A stretch of DNA of 64,000 bases from Demequina lutea (lineage in GTDB: Bacteria > Actinomycetota > Actinomycetes > Actinomycetales > Demequinaceae), in assembly GCF_013409005.1 (NCBI RefSeq), contig NZ_JACBZO010000001.1, positions 1,426,001 through 1,490,000 of the forward strand. The letters are read 5' to 3'. This document shows positions 27,595 to 35,727 of the stretch, piece by piece; within the stretch, counting starts at the first letter, position 1; every line of letters starts with the position of its first letter. A program made the position numbers and the translations under genes. The notes beneath the pieces were generated by a model that ran no database searches, was not told the origin of the DNA, and saw only the letters and a program-made list of their open reading frames with translations.

Positions 27595-27598
27595 CGAA

Positions 27599-27928
27599 TT
27601 GGATGACGCATCGGAGTTGACTCTGGCGCGCGAACGTCTCGACGCGATCGTCGCCGAACGGATCGACGACCCGCGCATCGACCAGGGCCCGATGTTCTCG
27701 ACGACCGGCTGGCGCACCCGAGGCAAGGTCTTCGCGTTCGTGGGGCGCTCTGCCGAGCTCATTCTCAAGCTGCCCGGGCAGCGGATCGTCGAGCTCGTCG
27801 CATCGGGCGATGGCGCACCGATGACGCTCGGCATCCGCACCATCCGGGAGGGGGCCCACATTGCGGCCGACGTCGACTGGGGACCGCTCGTCATCGAGGC
27901 GCACGCTTTCGTCACTGCCGAGTCGTGA
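27599..27928 (+). CDS. Small protein, possibly TfoX/Sxy N-terminal-like
   Basis: A 109-residue protein starting with TTG at 27,599; GGGAGG sits at the right distance upstream, and no ATG or GTG is available earlier in frame. The pattern PMFSTTGWRTRGKVFAF followed by ELILKLPGQRIVELVASG is like small actinobacterial proteins annotated TfoX/Sxy family. No activity is known for these. It may be cotranscribed with the amidohydrolase operon or isolated from it by the preceding hairpin. Assignment is tentative. Confidence 0.55.
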   Translation: MDDASELTLARERLDAIVAERIDDPRIDQGPMFSTTGWRTRGKVFAFVGRSAELILKLPGQRIVELVASGDGAPMTLGIRTIREGAHIAADVDWGPLVIEAHAFVTAES

Positions 27929-27989
27929 CACGAGTCCGCTGGTCGAGGTCACCTTCGACGGCGTCACCGACTGAGGGCGGCGGGCCGGC

Positions 27990-28599
27990 CTAGAACATGT
28001 CGGGCGACGGCGTCGGCGCGTAGCGGATGATGACGTCCGCGTGGCGGTTGAACCGGTATCCGGTGCCGCGCACGGTCCGCACGATGTCCTCGTACACGCC
28101 GAGCTTGGAGCGCAGCCGGCGCACGTGCACGTCGATGGTGCGTTCGTTCGGCGTCTCGTCGTCGTCGGAGTCGCCCCAGAGCGTCGCGATGATCTCGCTG
28201 CGGTCGATCGTGCGCCCCTCGCGGAGCACGAAGAACTGCAGCAGCTCGAACTCCTTTTAGGTCAGCGGCGCGGTCTCGCCGTCGAGCAGGACCCGCTTGC
28301 GCGAGATGTCGATGACGACGCCCCCCGAGGCTCGGGCGCGGTCGCGGTTGGCGCGCTCTGGCGGTGCTTCGCGAGGGCCGCCGGGTCCAGCAGGGCGAGG
28401 CGCACGACGTCGACATCGCGTCCGCCGGCGCCCGCCGGGGCCAGCCGACGGCGACGTAGAGCGCGAATCCGCGGGGCTCCATGCCCTCGGGAACGGCGCG
28501 CAGGCGCCGAGGCCCCTCGGGAGCCGGGGCCAGCGGGGGCGCCGAGGGCGCGACGGTCAGAGAAGTGGAACGAACGGGAGAAAGAGTGGCCAGGGACAT
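27990..28599 (-). pseudogene. Winged-helix (OmpR/PhoB-type DNA-binding) regulator, decayed
   Basis: Starts with MSLATLSPVRSTSL at 28,599 and reads in frame to RGFALYV; sequence then jumps, in another frame, to LAPAGAGGRDVDVVRLAL, so an internal stretch is deleted with a frame change near 28,450. Later it reads RKRVLLDGETAPLT, a TAA stop (28,257-28,259 region), then KEFELLQFFVLREGRT and the winged-helix core TIDVHVRRLRSKLGVYE. The stop probably arose from a Tyr codon. Intact homologues that I recall belong to Microbacteriaceae-type actinobacteria. It carries no receiver domain. Confidence 0.8.
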
Positions 28600-28924
28600 G
28601 GTGTCGAATCCTTGATCGGAGGCGAGATCCGCGGGATCGTCCCGCGCGGATGTCGCGGAGTCATCGAGATTCGGGGTGTCGCCGGGAAGGTCCGGCATGC
28701 GGGAGTTCACGAGAGGAACTCGGACGGGAGATCCGTCAGACACACATTCGACAGCTGGAGACCGCACGCACCGACATCATCATGTCGGCGTGCGCATCGT
28801 GGCGCCAGCGTGCACGGTCCATTCGCTTCGATGTCGCCCCGGCAGCGTTCCGCCCGTGTCACCGCCACGTCCGCGTTCCGGGTTCGCGGTGTCGACTCGA
28901 CGTGTCACGGCCGTGGCGTCATCA

Positions 28925-28969
28925 CGTGGTGGGCGTGGTGGGCGTGGTGGGCGTGGTGGGCGTGGTGGG
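28925..28969. repeat. 9-bp tandem repeat, five copies
   Basis: Five exact copies of CGTGGTGGG followed by a partial copy. Located in the non-coding stretch between the two decayed genes of the island. A multiple of three, but no supported coding frame covers it. Confidence 0.95.
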
Positions 28970-28982
28970 CGTGTCCCGCCGC

Positions 28983-29104
28983 GAAACGCTTCGCCAGCGA
29001 AGCGGTGCGGGTGCGCTTCGGACCCGCCGCGTAACACGTCGATGGCGAAACGGTGGTCACGCTTCGATGACGAAGCGGGTGACGTGGAGAGGACGAAGCG
29101 TTTC
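28983..29104. repeat. Nested inverted repeats with GCTTCG/CGAAGC cores
   Basis: An 11-bp perfect inverted repeat GAAACGCTTCG (28,983) / CGAAGCGTTTC (29,094) encloses further dyads: CGCTTCGC-CA-GCGAAGCG at about 28,987-29,004 and GTCACGCTTCG-ATGA-CGAAGCGGGTGAC at about 29,057-29,084. It could be a fold at the end of the minus-strand gene to its right, or a relic of a mobile element. Confidence 0.7.
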
Positions 29105-29107
29105 TGT

Positions 29108-29908
29108 TCAGGCTGCGGCGGCATCGGCGACGAAAGCAGTCACCTTGTCTACGAGCTCGGCGGGCCAGCTTGCGCGTTCGAGCGCCTCGCGCAGCAGGTG
29201 GCGGAGTGCGTCTGTGGTTGCTTCGTCGGTGCCGTGGCCGTGGCCGCGGACGCCGGCCGCTGTCGCTGACGTCCACGTCTCGACGCGGGGACGGTCGGTG
29301 GCGGGTGGCACGGCACCTGCTGAGTCGATGGCGCGGCGGAGGAGCTTGCCGGCGGAGGAGCGGGCCACGTATTGGGCGTTCCGCTCGGCGCGGTACACGT
29401 CGAGGCGTGCACGGTGCGCTGCTGACTGCAGCCGCATGTCGTGTTCACGGTCCGCTTGCACGTAGACGGCGAGTGTCCGTTCGGCAATGTCGTCGAGTGC
29501 GGCCCGAAGGGCGGAGGGTGCGATGCTGTCGAGGCCCCAGCGGGTCAGCTCGCGGGCTGCTTTGCGTGCCGCAGCGTTGTTGAGTGGTGTCCACGGCTCG
29601 GAGTCGGCGGCCGTTGCGAGGAACTGCAAGTAGGCGCGGCTGCCGAGCGCGCCTTCGGAGAAACCCCACGCACTGTGGCCTGCGGTAGCGAGGGCCGCGG
29701 TCAGTGGATGCTCTTCCGGACGCCCTGCCGCTGCCGCTTCGATGGCGTTGCCGTTCGCCCAGGCGATGCCATTGAGATCGTGTGGCAGGGCGGTCAGGGG
29801 GGTGCTCTCAGGGTGGCGTGGCGACGAGCCGATCGGCGAGCGAGACCCGGGTCAGCGTGGCGCCGTGCGCAACGTTGGATGGTTGAGCGCGCGTGAGAAC
29901 TCAAACAT
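29108..29908 (-). pseudogene. Unidentified gene broken by frameshifts
   Basis: The C-terminal 173 residues are open from 29,629, but the same frame continues upstream without any start codon (reading GIAWANGNAIEAAAAGRPEE and AGHSAWGFSEGALGSRAYLQ). Near 29,820 the coherent sequence shifts frame to VAHGATLTRVSLADRLVATP, and near 29,870 again to MFEFSRALNHPTLR, whose ATG is at 29,908. Stitching the three pieces gives one plausible protein of about 265 residues, so this is a gene with two frameshifts. I do not recognise the family. Confidence 0.7.
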
Positions 29909-29953
29909 AGCCAACAGGGCTCGACCGACGCCGGTAGCGAAAGAACCGCATCG

Positions 29954-30222
29954 ATGTCCTCGATAATGGCCTACATGAGCCAACCACTTTCCGCTGGGCG
30001 AGTGGCTTGGCGTCGGATAATTCGCGTCGTTTGCGGTCCATATGTTGTTCTGCCCGCGCTCGCCATCGCTACCGGCGTCGGTTCCCTTACATCTTCATCC
30101 TGGGCGCCGTGGGCATTTCGGATTTGGGTCGCGGTCACTGCGGTTCTCGCCGGATCGATCTTGGCTTTTACCCCACCACTTCCTCGGCTGCGGGACGGCA
30201 GTCACTTGTTGGGACGGGTGAT
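29954..30222 (+). pseudogene. Membrane-protein gene truncated by the IS30 element
   Basis: From an ATG at 29,954 the frame encodes about 89 residues with two hydrophobic segments (VVLPALAIATGVGSL and FRIWVAVTAVLAGSILAF), then runs into the IS30 end, where it stops after ten more codons. Base use here is less GC-rich than in neighbours, e.g. TTTGCGGTCCATATGTTGTT, which suggests foreign origin. The rest of the gene is not found beyond the IS30 element. Function unknown. Confidence 0.55.
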
Positions 30223-30322
30223 CGGCGGTGTCAAGGCGTGGAGGTAACGAGGAGTCGTTCGAAGGCTTCTTGAATCGCCCCGGGTTTGGTGGAGGGTCTG
30301 ATTCCCCGAAAGGATGGGAGTC

Positions 30323-30649
30323 ATGCCAGCACCGAGGAAGTATCCGCAGGAGCTCAGGGAGCGTTCCGTGCGGCTTGTGAGAGAAGCGATGTCGCAGGAG
30401 ACGTCGCTGTCGATGAACGCGGCCGTGGTCCGTGTCGGTCATCGGGTCGGAGTGAACTCAGACACGCTGCGTGGCTGGGTGAAACAGGCCCGGATCAATG
30501 CCGGAGAGGTTGCCGGTGTCACGACGACGGACGCGGCCACGATCAAGGCGTTGGAGCGAGAAGTGCGAGAACTTAAACGCGCGAACGAGATCTTGCTTGC
30601 CGCGTCTTCTTTCTTCGCGCGGGAGCTCGACCCGCGACTTCCGTTCTAG
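30323..30649 (+). CDS. IS3-family transposase OrfA
   Basis: A 108-residue DNA-binding protein with a helix-turn-helix (ELRERSVRLVREAM; NSDTLRGWVKQARIN) and a C-terminal leucine-zipper-like helix (IKALEREVRELKRANEILL). The ATG at 30,323 is chosen; an in-frame start at 30,314 adds three residues. Its TAG overlaps the first base of OrfB, and the OrfAB fusion needed for transposition would form by -1 frameshifting before the stop. Confidence 0.92.
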   Translation: MPAPRKYPQELRERSVRLVREAMSQETSLSMNAAVVRVGHRVGVNSDTLRGWVKQARINAGEVAGVTTTDAATIKALEREVRELKRANEILLAASSFFARELDPRLPF

Positions 30650-31587
30650 TGGCCTTTATCGATGAGCATCGCTCACGGTTCGGGGTCGAGCCAATCTGCC
30701 GGGTGCTCACCGAGCACGGGTGCCGGATTGCCCCGTCGGGTTACTACGCCGCCAGGAACCGTCCCGACTCGGCGCGTTCAGTGCGTGACCGGGAAGTTGC
30801 CTCCTTGATCGAGGCGGTGTTCTGGGACCGCAACCGCGGCCGAGGCATCAGCGGCCCCCGTAAGGTGTGGCGCTTGCTGCACCGCGACGGGGTCGAGGTC
30901 GCTCGGTGCACTGTGGAACGCCTGATGCGTGTTCAGGGACTGCGGGGAACGCGTCGTGGCAAGCAGTTCATCACCACGAGACCAGATGCTGCGGCGACGC
31001 GTCCGCCGGATCACGTTCAACGTAACTTCCGTGCCGAGCGTCCCAACGAGTTGTGGGTCGTGGACTTCACCTACGTGCCGACCTGGTCGGGTATGGCGTT
31101 CACCGCGTTCGTCACCGACGTGTTCTCGCGCCGGATCGTCGGGTGGCGGACGATGTCGAGAATGCCCACTGACTTGCCCCTTGATGCGCTTGAGATGGCG
31201 TTATGGGTGCGAGAGCGAGCCGGTCAGGACGTCGCCGGCGTCATCCAGCATTCGGACGCGGGAGCTCAATACACCGCGCTGCGCTATTCGGAACGGCTCG
31301 CAGACGTGGGAGCGATCGCGTCGATCGGGACCGTCGGGGACTCCTACGACAACGCCCTCGCAGAGACCGTCGTCGGGCTCTACAAAACCGAGTGCGTGAA
31401 AATCGACGGCCCGTTCCGCACCGCTGACGAGCTTGAATACGCAACCCTGTCCTGGGTGCACTGGTTCAATGAAAACCGGCTGCACTCCTCGATCGGATAC
31501 CTCACCCCGATCGAGATGGAAGACCTGTACTACCGTGAGAACACGACCCAGGAGCAGCCGCTCCTGGGAGAACTCACCCTCCACTAA
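30649..31587 (+). CDS. IS3-family transposase OrfB (DDE catalytic subunit)
   Basis: A 312-residue integrase-type catalytic protein. The D,D(35)E triad is visible: Asp in WVVDFTYVPTW, Asp in IQHSDAGAQYTA and Glu in DSYDNALAETVVGLYK. The N-terminal HTH_21-like segment (GRGISGPRKVWRLLHRDG) is also present. It begins with GTG overlapping the OrfA stop and in vivo is probably made as an OrfAB fusion. No inactivating change is seen, so the element may be active. Confidence 0.94.
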   Translation: MAFIDEHRSRFGVEPICRVLTEHGCRIAPSGYYAARNRPDSARSVRDREVASLIEAVFWDRNRGRGISGPRKVWRLLHRDGVEVARCTVERLMRVQGLRGTRRGKQFITTRPDAAATRPPDHVQRNFRAERPNELWVVDFTYVPTWSGMAFTAFVTDVFSRRIVGWRTMSRMPTDLPLDALEMALWVRERAGQDVAGVIQHSDAGAQYTALRYSERLADVGAIASIGTVGDSYDNALAETVVGLYKTECVKIDGPFRTADELEYATLSWVHWFNENRLHSSIGYLTPIEMEDLYYRENTTQEQPLLGELTLH

Positions 31588-32712
31588 ACCCGGGGCGATT
31601 CATCTCGGGGGGTGAGGAATCCTAGGCTTTTGCGGGGTCTGTGGTTGAGTTCTTCGGCGATGGCGGTCAGGTAGGGCTGGTGGTCGGTGATGGTGTCGCC
31701 CTTGGGTAGGTACTCGCGGATCAGACCGTTCGTGTTTTCGTTGGTGCCTCTGTCCCAGGGTGAGTGGGGGTGGGCGAAGAACACGGGCATCGAGGTTGCC
31801 AGGGTGAACGCGGCGTGCTTGGCCATTTCCGAGCCCTGATCCCACGTCAAGGTATTGCGCATCATTCCTGGCAGTTCGTTCGCGTGGTCGATCAGAACAT
31901 CAGCCAAAGCGGTGGAGTCCTTGCCCTGCGGCAGCGCGAGGATCAACGTGTACCTGGTGGTGCGCTCAACGAGGGTTGCGGCAACGGTCTTGCCCTGGGC
32001 GCCGACGATCAAGTCGCCCTCCCAGTGCCCGGGAACCCTGGGGTCGGTGAGATCCTCGCGGGCATCAATGCTGGCCATTCCCACGATCGGGGCACCACGC
32101 TCACCCAGCGGGCGGGGCCGGCGCCTGCGGGTTCGTTTGGAGCGTAGCAACACCGCGTGCTTGGCAAGCTCGCTCTTGGGTAGGGCGTAGATGAACCGGT
32201 AGATCGCCTCGTACGACACGGTCCTGCCCTTTGCGGGGGGTGAGGCTGTCATCAGACCAACAGTGTCGTCCTCGACCTCCCGACGCAACCGGCCCGCGAC
32301 CTGCCTCGGGGTGCGTGACTGACCCAAATCCGCCAAGACCCGTGCCCGCAACACCTCATCGGATGCGACCTCGCCCACCCGCGGGCGACGACGCCGTCGC
32401 TACGCAGCACAATCCGCATGCACCAGGCGATACCCGCGAGTTTTGAGCCAGTTGCGACGCACCTCCCGCGACACCACCGACGGCGAACGATCAATATGCG
32501 CCGCGATCACCCGAATCGACCACCCCGCCTTCAACCCCTGCGCGATCTCCACCCTGCCCGTCACCGTCAACATCCTGCGCACCAGCAACCTCCGTCGAAA
32601 CCCGCACCGTTGCTACGACGCTATGACACCGCCGTGACGCTTTAGGAGTTTTGGGTAGAATTGACGGGGATCGTCGATAGCGGAGAACCGCCATGATGAT
32701 CCCCGGGTTGCG

Positions 32713-33177
32713 GTGCGCGCGGCGACCGCGGCGGATGTTCGCGCGATCTCCGAGTTTCAGACCGCGTGCTGGCGGGAGGCATACGTCGGCCTGGTTCCGA
32801 ACGAGTATCTTGAGCGCGTCGATGCCGATGCTCGTGAGGCTCGCTGGCTTCAACGAGCTGGCACTGATACCCGCAACGTAGCCGTCGGCCATGTCGCCAC
32901 CACGCTGGCAGGCGTTGTCAGTTGGAGCATCTGCGCCGAGCCTGGAGTCCCGCCGCTGGAGCTCAAGAGCCTGTATGTGGGCTCAGCTTTTTACGGAAGT
33001 GGCGTGGCCGCGGCGTTGCTCACGCATGCACTCGGTGAAGCGCCCGCGCACCTGTGGGTCTTCGAGTCCAATCCGCGAGCCCATGCCTTCTATGCGAAAT
33101 GGGGCTTCACATTCGACGGCAGCCGGAAGGTGGATCCAGATACCGGCGTCTGGGAGCGACGACTCGTGCGCACCTGA
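32713..33177 (+). CDS. GNAT-family N-acetyltransferase
   Basis: A 154-residue acetyltransferase of the GNAT fold. Landmarks are VRAATAADVRAISEFQ at the start, the acetyl-CoA loop region LYVGSAFYGSGVAAALL and the end FESNPRAHAFYAKWGF. The GTG at 32,713 gives the usual family N-terminus; the frame upstream has no other good start. It is the first complete gene to the right of the IS30 element (about 80 bp away) and probably belongs to the original chromosome. Substrate unknown. Confidence 0.9.
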   Translation: MRAATAADVRAISEFQTACWREAYVGLVPNEYLERVDADAREARWLQRAGTDTRNVAVGHVATTLAGVVSWSICAEPGVPPLELKSLYVGSAFYGSGVAAALLTHALGEAPAHLWVFESNPRAHAFYAKWGFTFDGSRKVDPDTGVWERRLVRT

Positions 33178-33263
33178 CCGAGCCACAAGGGACCGCCATC
33201 GACGACGCGCGCTCCTAATGCGTGCGCGACACACGCGATGGGGTCACCGCCTCGGGACACAGA

Positions 33264-33297
33264 AAAGGCGGCTTCCCTTCAATCGGGAAACCGCCTT
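33264..33297 (-). terminator. Intrinsic terminator of the tRNA operon
   Basis: Read on the minus strand, AAGGCGGTTTCCC pairs with GGGAAGCCGCCTT around a seven-base loop (one mismatch in 13 bp) and is followed by a short T run. It lies 19 bp past the 3' end of tRNA-Val. Confidence 0.85.
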
Positions 33298-33315
33298 GAC
33301 CTACCGTCCTGCTAG

Positions 33316-33387
33316 TGGGCGATACTGGGATCGAACCAGTGACCTCTTCCGTGTCAGGGAAGCGCGCTACCGCTGCGCCAATCGCCC
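33316..33387 (-). tRNA. tRNA-Val (anticodon GAC)
   Basis: A 72-nt cloverleaf: acceptor GGGCGAT pairs with ATCGCCC, anticodon arm CTTCC-CTGACAC-GGAAG, T arm with GGTTCGATCCC. CCA is not encoded. It is the last gene of a three-tRNA operon and differs at only a few bases from tRNA-Val (CAC) at 35,728. Confidence 0.97.
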
Positions 33388-33415
33388 AAGACGTGCTTGG
33401 GTAAAACTTGCTGCG

Positions 33416-33486
33416 AGGTGGAGACGGGATTCGAACCCGTGTGGACGGCTTTGCAGGCCGCTGCCTCGCCTCTCGGCCACTCCACC
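33416..33486 (-). tRNA. tRNA-Cys (anticodon GCA)
   Basis: A 71-nt cloverleaf: acceptor GGTGGAG with CTCCACC, anticodon loop CTGCAAA, T arm GGGTTCGAATCCC, discriminator U as in all tRNA-Cys. Middle gene of the Gly-Cys-Val operon, 28 bp before tRNA-Val. Confidence 0.97.
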
Positions 33487-33524
33487 GCTGTGCTCGCCGG
33501 CGCCGAGAAGGTGCCGGCCCACCG

Positions 33525-33597
33525 AGCGGACGACGGGATTCGAACCCGCGACCCTCACCTTGGCAAGGTGATGCTCTACCAACTGAGCCACGTCCGC
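33525..33597 (-). tRNA. tRNA-Gly (anticodon GCC)
   Basis: A 73-nt cloverleaf: acceptor GCGGACG with CGTCCGC, anticodon loop TTGCCAA, T arm GGGTTCGAACCC, discriminator U. First gene of the tRNA operon; its promoter should lie between 33,598 and the divergent pabB start at 33,708. Confidence 0.97.
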
Positions 33598-33707
33598 ATG
33601 GCCCAAACCCTGGGGTTCGGACCGAGTGACAACGTTAGCCGATGGGAGGCTTCAACACCAATTCACCGCGCCCGGCGCGTCGCGGGGCGAACGGCTACCG
33701 TGTGCGC

Positions 33708-34808
33708 ATGAACTGGAGCGATGATCCCCGTCGGCGTGGCAGCGCCGCATTCAGGGGAGTGCGCGCATCCAGGCCGGTCGAGCACGTCGACGCGGTAGAG
33801 CACCCCGAGCGCCTGGCAGCCGGCGGCTTCTGGGTGGTGGTCGCCACATTCGAGGGCCGGATCGACGCATGGCGGTTCGCCGACGTCGAACGCGCCCCGG
33901 ACGTGCGAGAACCACCGGAAGCCGCGCGAGCATGGCTCGGACCCGCTCGCTCCGCGTGGGAGTCGTCTCTCGACGAGAGCCGCTACTTGGCTGGAGTCGA
34001 GGCGATCAGGGCGGACATTCACGAAGGCGATGTGTATCAGGTCAACCTGTGCAGGGTGCTCCGCGCATCGCTGCCCGCGTCCGCGCCTGGGCCCGATGCG
34101 GTGGCGCTGTCCCACGTCCTGTCGCGAGGCAACCCCGCCAGGCACGCGGCGCGCATCGTGATCCCGGAGTCGGCCTCGATGCCGGGCGCCTGGATCGTGT
34201 CGGCGTCTCCCGAGTTGTACCTCAGGGTGGACGGGGGAGCCGTCTCGTCGTCGCCCATCAAGGGGACGGCCGCCCTTGGAGTGCCCATGCTCCACAAGGA
34301 CGAGGCCGAAAACGTCATGATCACGGACCTGATTCGCAACGACCTCTCGCACGTGGCGGAGCCCGGCAGCGTCGCGGTTCCTGAGTTGCTTGGCGTGCAT
34401 GAGCATCCGGGCCTTGCGCACCTTCAATCGACCGTGAGCGCCCGACTCTCGCCCACCTTTGAGTGGACGGGAGCCATGTGGGGAGCCCTTTTTGGCGGGA
34501 CCTTCCCCCCGGGCTCGGTGAGCGGGGCTCCCAAGGCATCGGCGTTGCGGATTATTGCGAGAGAAGAACCCGTGGCGAGGGGCCCGTATTGCGGCGCGAT
34601 CGGCTGGATCGATGCCGATACGCGGACTGCGGAACTCGCCGTCGGCATTCGCACCTTCTGGTGGGAAAACGACGCGGGGGGCACGTTGCGTTTTGGCACC
34701 GGAGCGGGCATCACGTGGGGATCTGAGCCTGCGGCGGAGTGGGAAGAAACGGAACTCAAGGCCCGGCGGTTGATTGGCCTGGCTTCGACAGCCACAATGG
34801 GCACATGA
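33708..34808 (+). CDS. pabB: Aminodeoxychorismate synthase component I
   Basis: Chorismate-binding enzyme (366 residues) that with a glutaminase partner makes 4-amino-4-deoxychorismate for folate. The key stretch reads SSPIKGTAALG: Lys in PIKGT marks PabB, where anthranilate synthase has PIAGT. EAENVMITDLIRNDLS and FPPGSVSGAPK are the other chorismate-site motifs. It lacks a glutaminase domain, and no pabA is nearby. The ATG at 33,708 is chosen; it is followed by pabC with a four-base overlap. Confidence 0.92.
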   Translation: MNWSDDPRRRGSAAFRGVRASRPVEHVDAVEHPERLAAGGFWVVVATFEGRIDAWRFADVERAPDVREPPEAARAWLGPARSAWESSLDESRYLAGVEAIRADIHEGDVYQVNLCRVLRASLPASAPGPDAVALSHVLSRGNPARHAARIVIPESASMPGAWIVSASPELYLRVDGGAVSSSPIKGTAALGVPMLHKDEAENVMITDLIRNDLSHVAEPGSVAVPELLGVHEHPGLAHLQSTVSARLSPTFEWTGAMWGALFGGTFPPGSVSGAPKASALRIIAREEPVARGPYCGAIGWIDADTRTAELAVGIRTFWWENDAGGTLRFGTGAGITWGSEPAAEWEETELKARRLIGLASTATMGT

Positions 34809-35686
34809 GCGGCGTCCTGTGGGTCGATGGAAGTTTCTGCGCGGCCAATGAGCCCGTCATCTTGGCAGGTAATCACGGTTTCACGGTGGGCGACGGAGTC
34901 TTTGAGACCTTGGTGGTCCGCAAGGGCAGAGCCTTCGCGTTGACGCGCCACCTCGTGCGCCTTCAGTTCTCGCTCGACCGCATGGGAATGCGCAGCGTCG
35001 ACATGGCGGCGATCAGGGAAGGCGTGCGGCAAGTGATCGCCGCGAACCCTGCCGACGTGGTGCGGGTGCGCATCACGGTCGTTTCCGGACCGGGACCCAT
35101 GGGCTCCATGCGGGGTACTGCCGCGCCGAACGTGGTCATTTGGGGCGGCCCCGGCGTCGTTCCCACCGCTTGCCGGGCCACGAGGGTGCCATGGAAGCGC
35201 AATGAGCGCTCGGCGATCGCGGGAGTCAAGTCCACGTCGTACGCCGAAAACGTGGTCATGGCTCAATTCGCGGCGGCCAAGGGTGCGGACGAGGCGCTCA
35301 TGTCGAACACCTACGGCTACCTGTGCGAGGGCACGGGGTCGAATATCTTCATCGAGAGGCGCGGTGAAGTGGTGACCCCGCCGCTGTCCTCAGGCTGTCT
35401 CGCCGGCATTACTAGGGGCCTTGTACTCGAATGGGGTGCGGGCACCGGGATGCCTATTCGCGTCGCGGCGCCCGGAGAGTTGCAGATGTCGGTGCTCGAC
35501 GAGGTCATGCGCGGAGAGGCCTTCGCCGCGGTGACATCGTCGACTCGCGGTGTTCAGCCGATCGTGCGGCTCGACGGCGTCGACGTCGCCGAGGGTCCGC
35601 TGCTGAAGAAGTTGGCCGACTTGTACGAACTTCACGCCGATGTGGAAACCGACCCTCCGCCCACGAGGACTAGGGACGCGGTGTAG
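34805..35686 (+). CDS. pabC: Aminodeoxychorismate lyase (class IV PLP enzyme)
   Basis: Class IV aminotransferase fold, 293 residues, expected to release pyruvate and p-aminobenzoate from aminodeoxychorismate. Family landmarks: GDGVFETLVVRKG near the N-terminus, AGVKSTSYAENVVM with the PLP Lys, and the cofactor end LCEGTGSNIFIER followed by SGCLAGITRG. The position directly after pabB (ATGA overlap) argues for lyase rather than branched-chain or D-amino-acid aminotransferase. Confidence 0.9.
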   Translation: MSGVLWVDGSFCAANEPVILAGNHGFTVGDGVFETLVVRKGRAFALTRHLVRLQFSLDRMGMRSVDMAAIREGVRQVIAANPADVVRVRITVVSGPGPMGSMRGTAAPNVVIWGGPGVVPTACRATRVPWKRNERSAIAGVKSTSYAENVVMAQFAAAKGADEALMSNTYGYLCEGTGSNIFIERRGEVVTPPLSSGCLAGITRGLVLEWGAGTGMPIRVAAPGELQMSVLDEVMRGEAFAAVTSSTRGVQPIVRLDGVDVAEGPLLKKLADLYELHADVETDPPPTRTRDAV

Positions 35687-35727
35687 CGCGAGGTGGTCGC
35701 GGACCGGCTACTATGGAGTCCGCTTCG

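Larger units (their letters stand above)
28600..29107. other. 508-bp non-coding stretch of the island
   Basis: Between two minus-strand pseudogenes. Long frames that cross it on the plus strand are Arg-rich and lack any start signal or family motif, so I see no gene. It contains a small dyad CCGACAT/ATGTCGG near 28,771-28,788, a 9-bp tandem repeat and a cluster of GCTTCG/CGAAGC dyads, listed separately. Confidence 0.7.
30271..31602 (+). mobile_element. Complete IS3-family element (1,332 bp) inside IS30
   Basis: Terminal inverted repeats of about 26 bp: the left end begins TGAATCGCCCCGGGTTTGGT and the right end is its complement with one mismatch. A direct 3-bp target duplication TCT is present at 30,268-30,270 and 31,603-31,605. 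Both transposase frames are open. The fit of ends, duplication and intact genes points to a recent insertion, and the reconstruction of the IS30 reading frame confirms the exact boundaries. Confidence 0.95.
30231..32588 (-). pseudogene. IS30-family transposase, nonsense codon plus IS3 insertion
   Basis: The N-terminal helix-turn-helix (VIAAHIDRSPSVVSREVRRN) ends at a TAG codon at 32,402-32,400; the same frame continues with RPRVGEVASDEVLRARV, the catalytic stretch GHWEGDLIVG, TWDQGSEMAKHA and GTNENTNGLIREYLPKGD. After GFLTPR the frame meets the IS3 end at 31,602. On the far side of the IS3 element the missing tail EAFERLLVTSTP and its TGA stop are found at 30,270-30,231, joining in frame once the TCT duplication is removed. 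Confidence 0.88.
30223..32634 (-). mobile_element. IS30-family element, interrupted by an IS3-family element
   Basis: The ends share CGGCGGTGTCA in inverted orientation (left at 30,223, right ending at 32,634) with further matches inward (GCGT and AACG at the same spacing). Removing the IS3 insertion and one copy of its 3-bp duplication leaves about 1,077 bp, normal for IS30. Flanking target duplication of IS30 itself is not clear: the left neighbour reads TGAT and the right TGAC. It cut a small membrane gene on the left. Confidence 0.82.

Noticed and set aside
28041-29465. 474-residue open frame on the plus strand in the island
   Set aside because: Arg-rich shadow frame lying over pseudogenes on the opposite strand and over the 9-bp repeat; no ribosome site or family motif.
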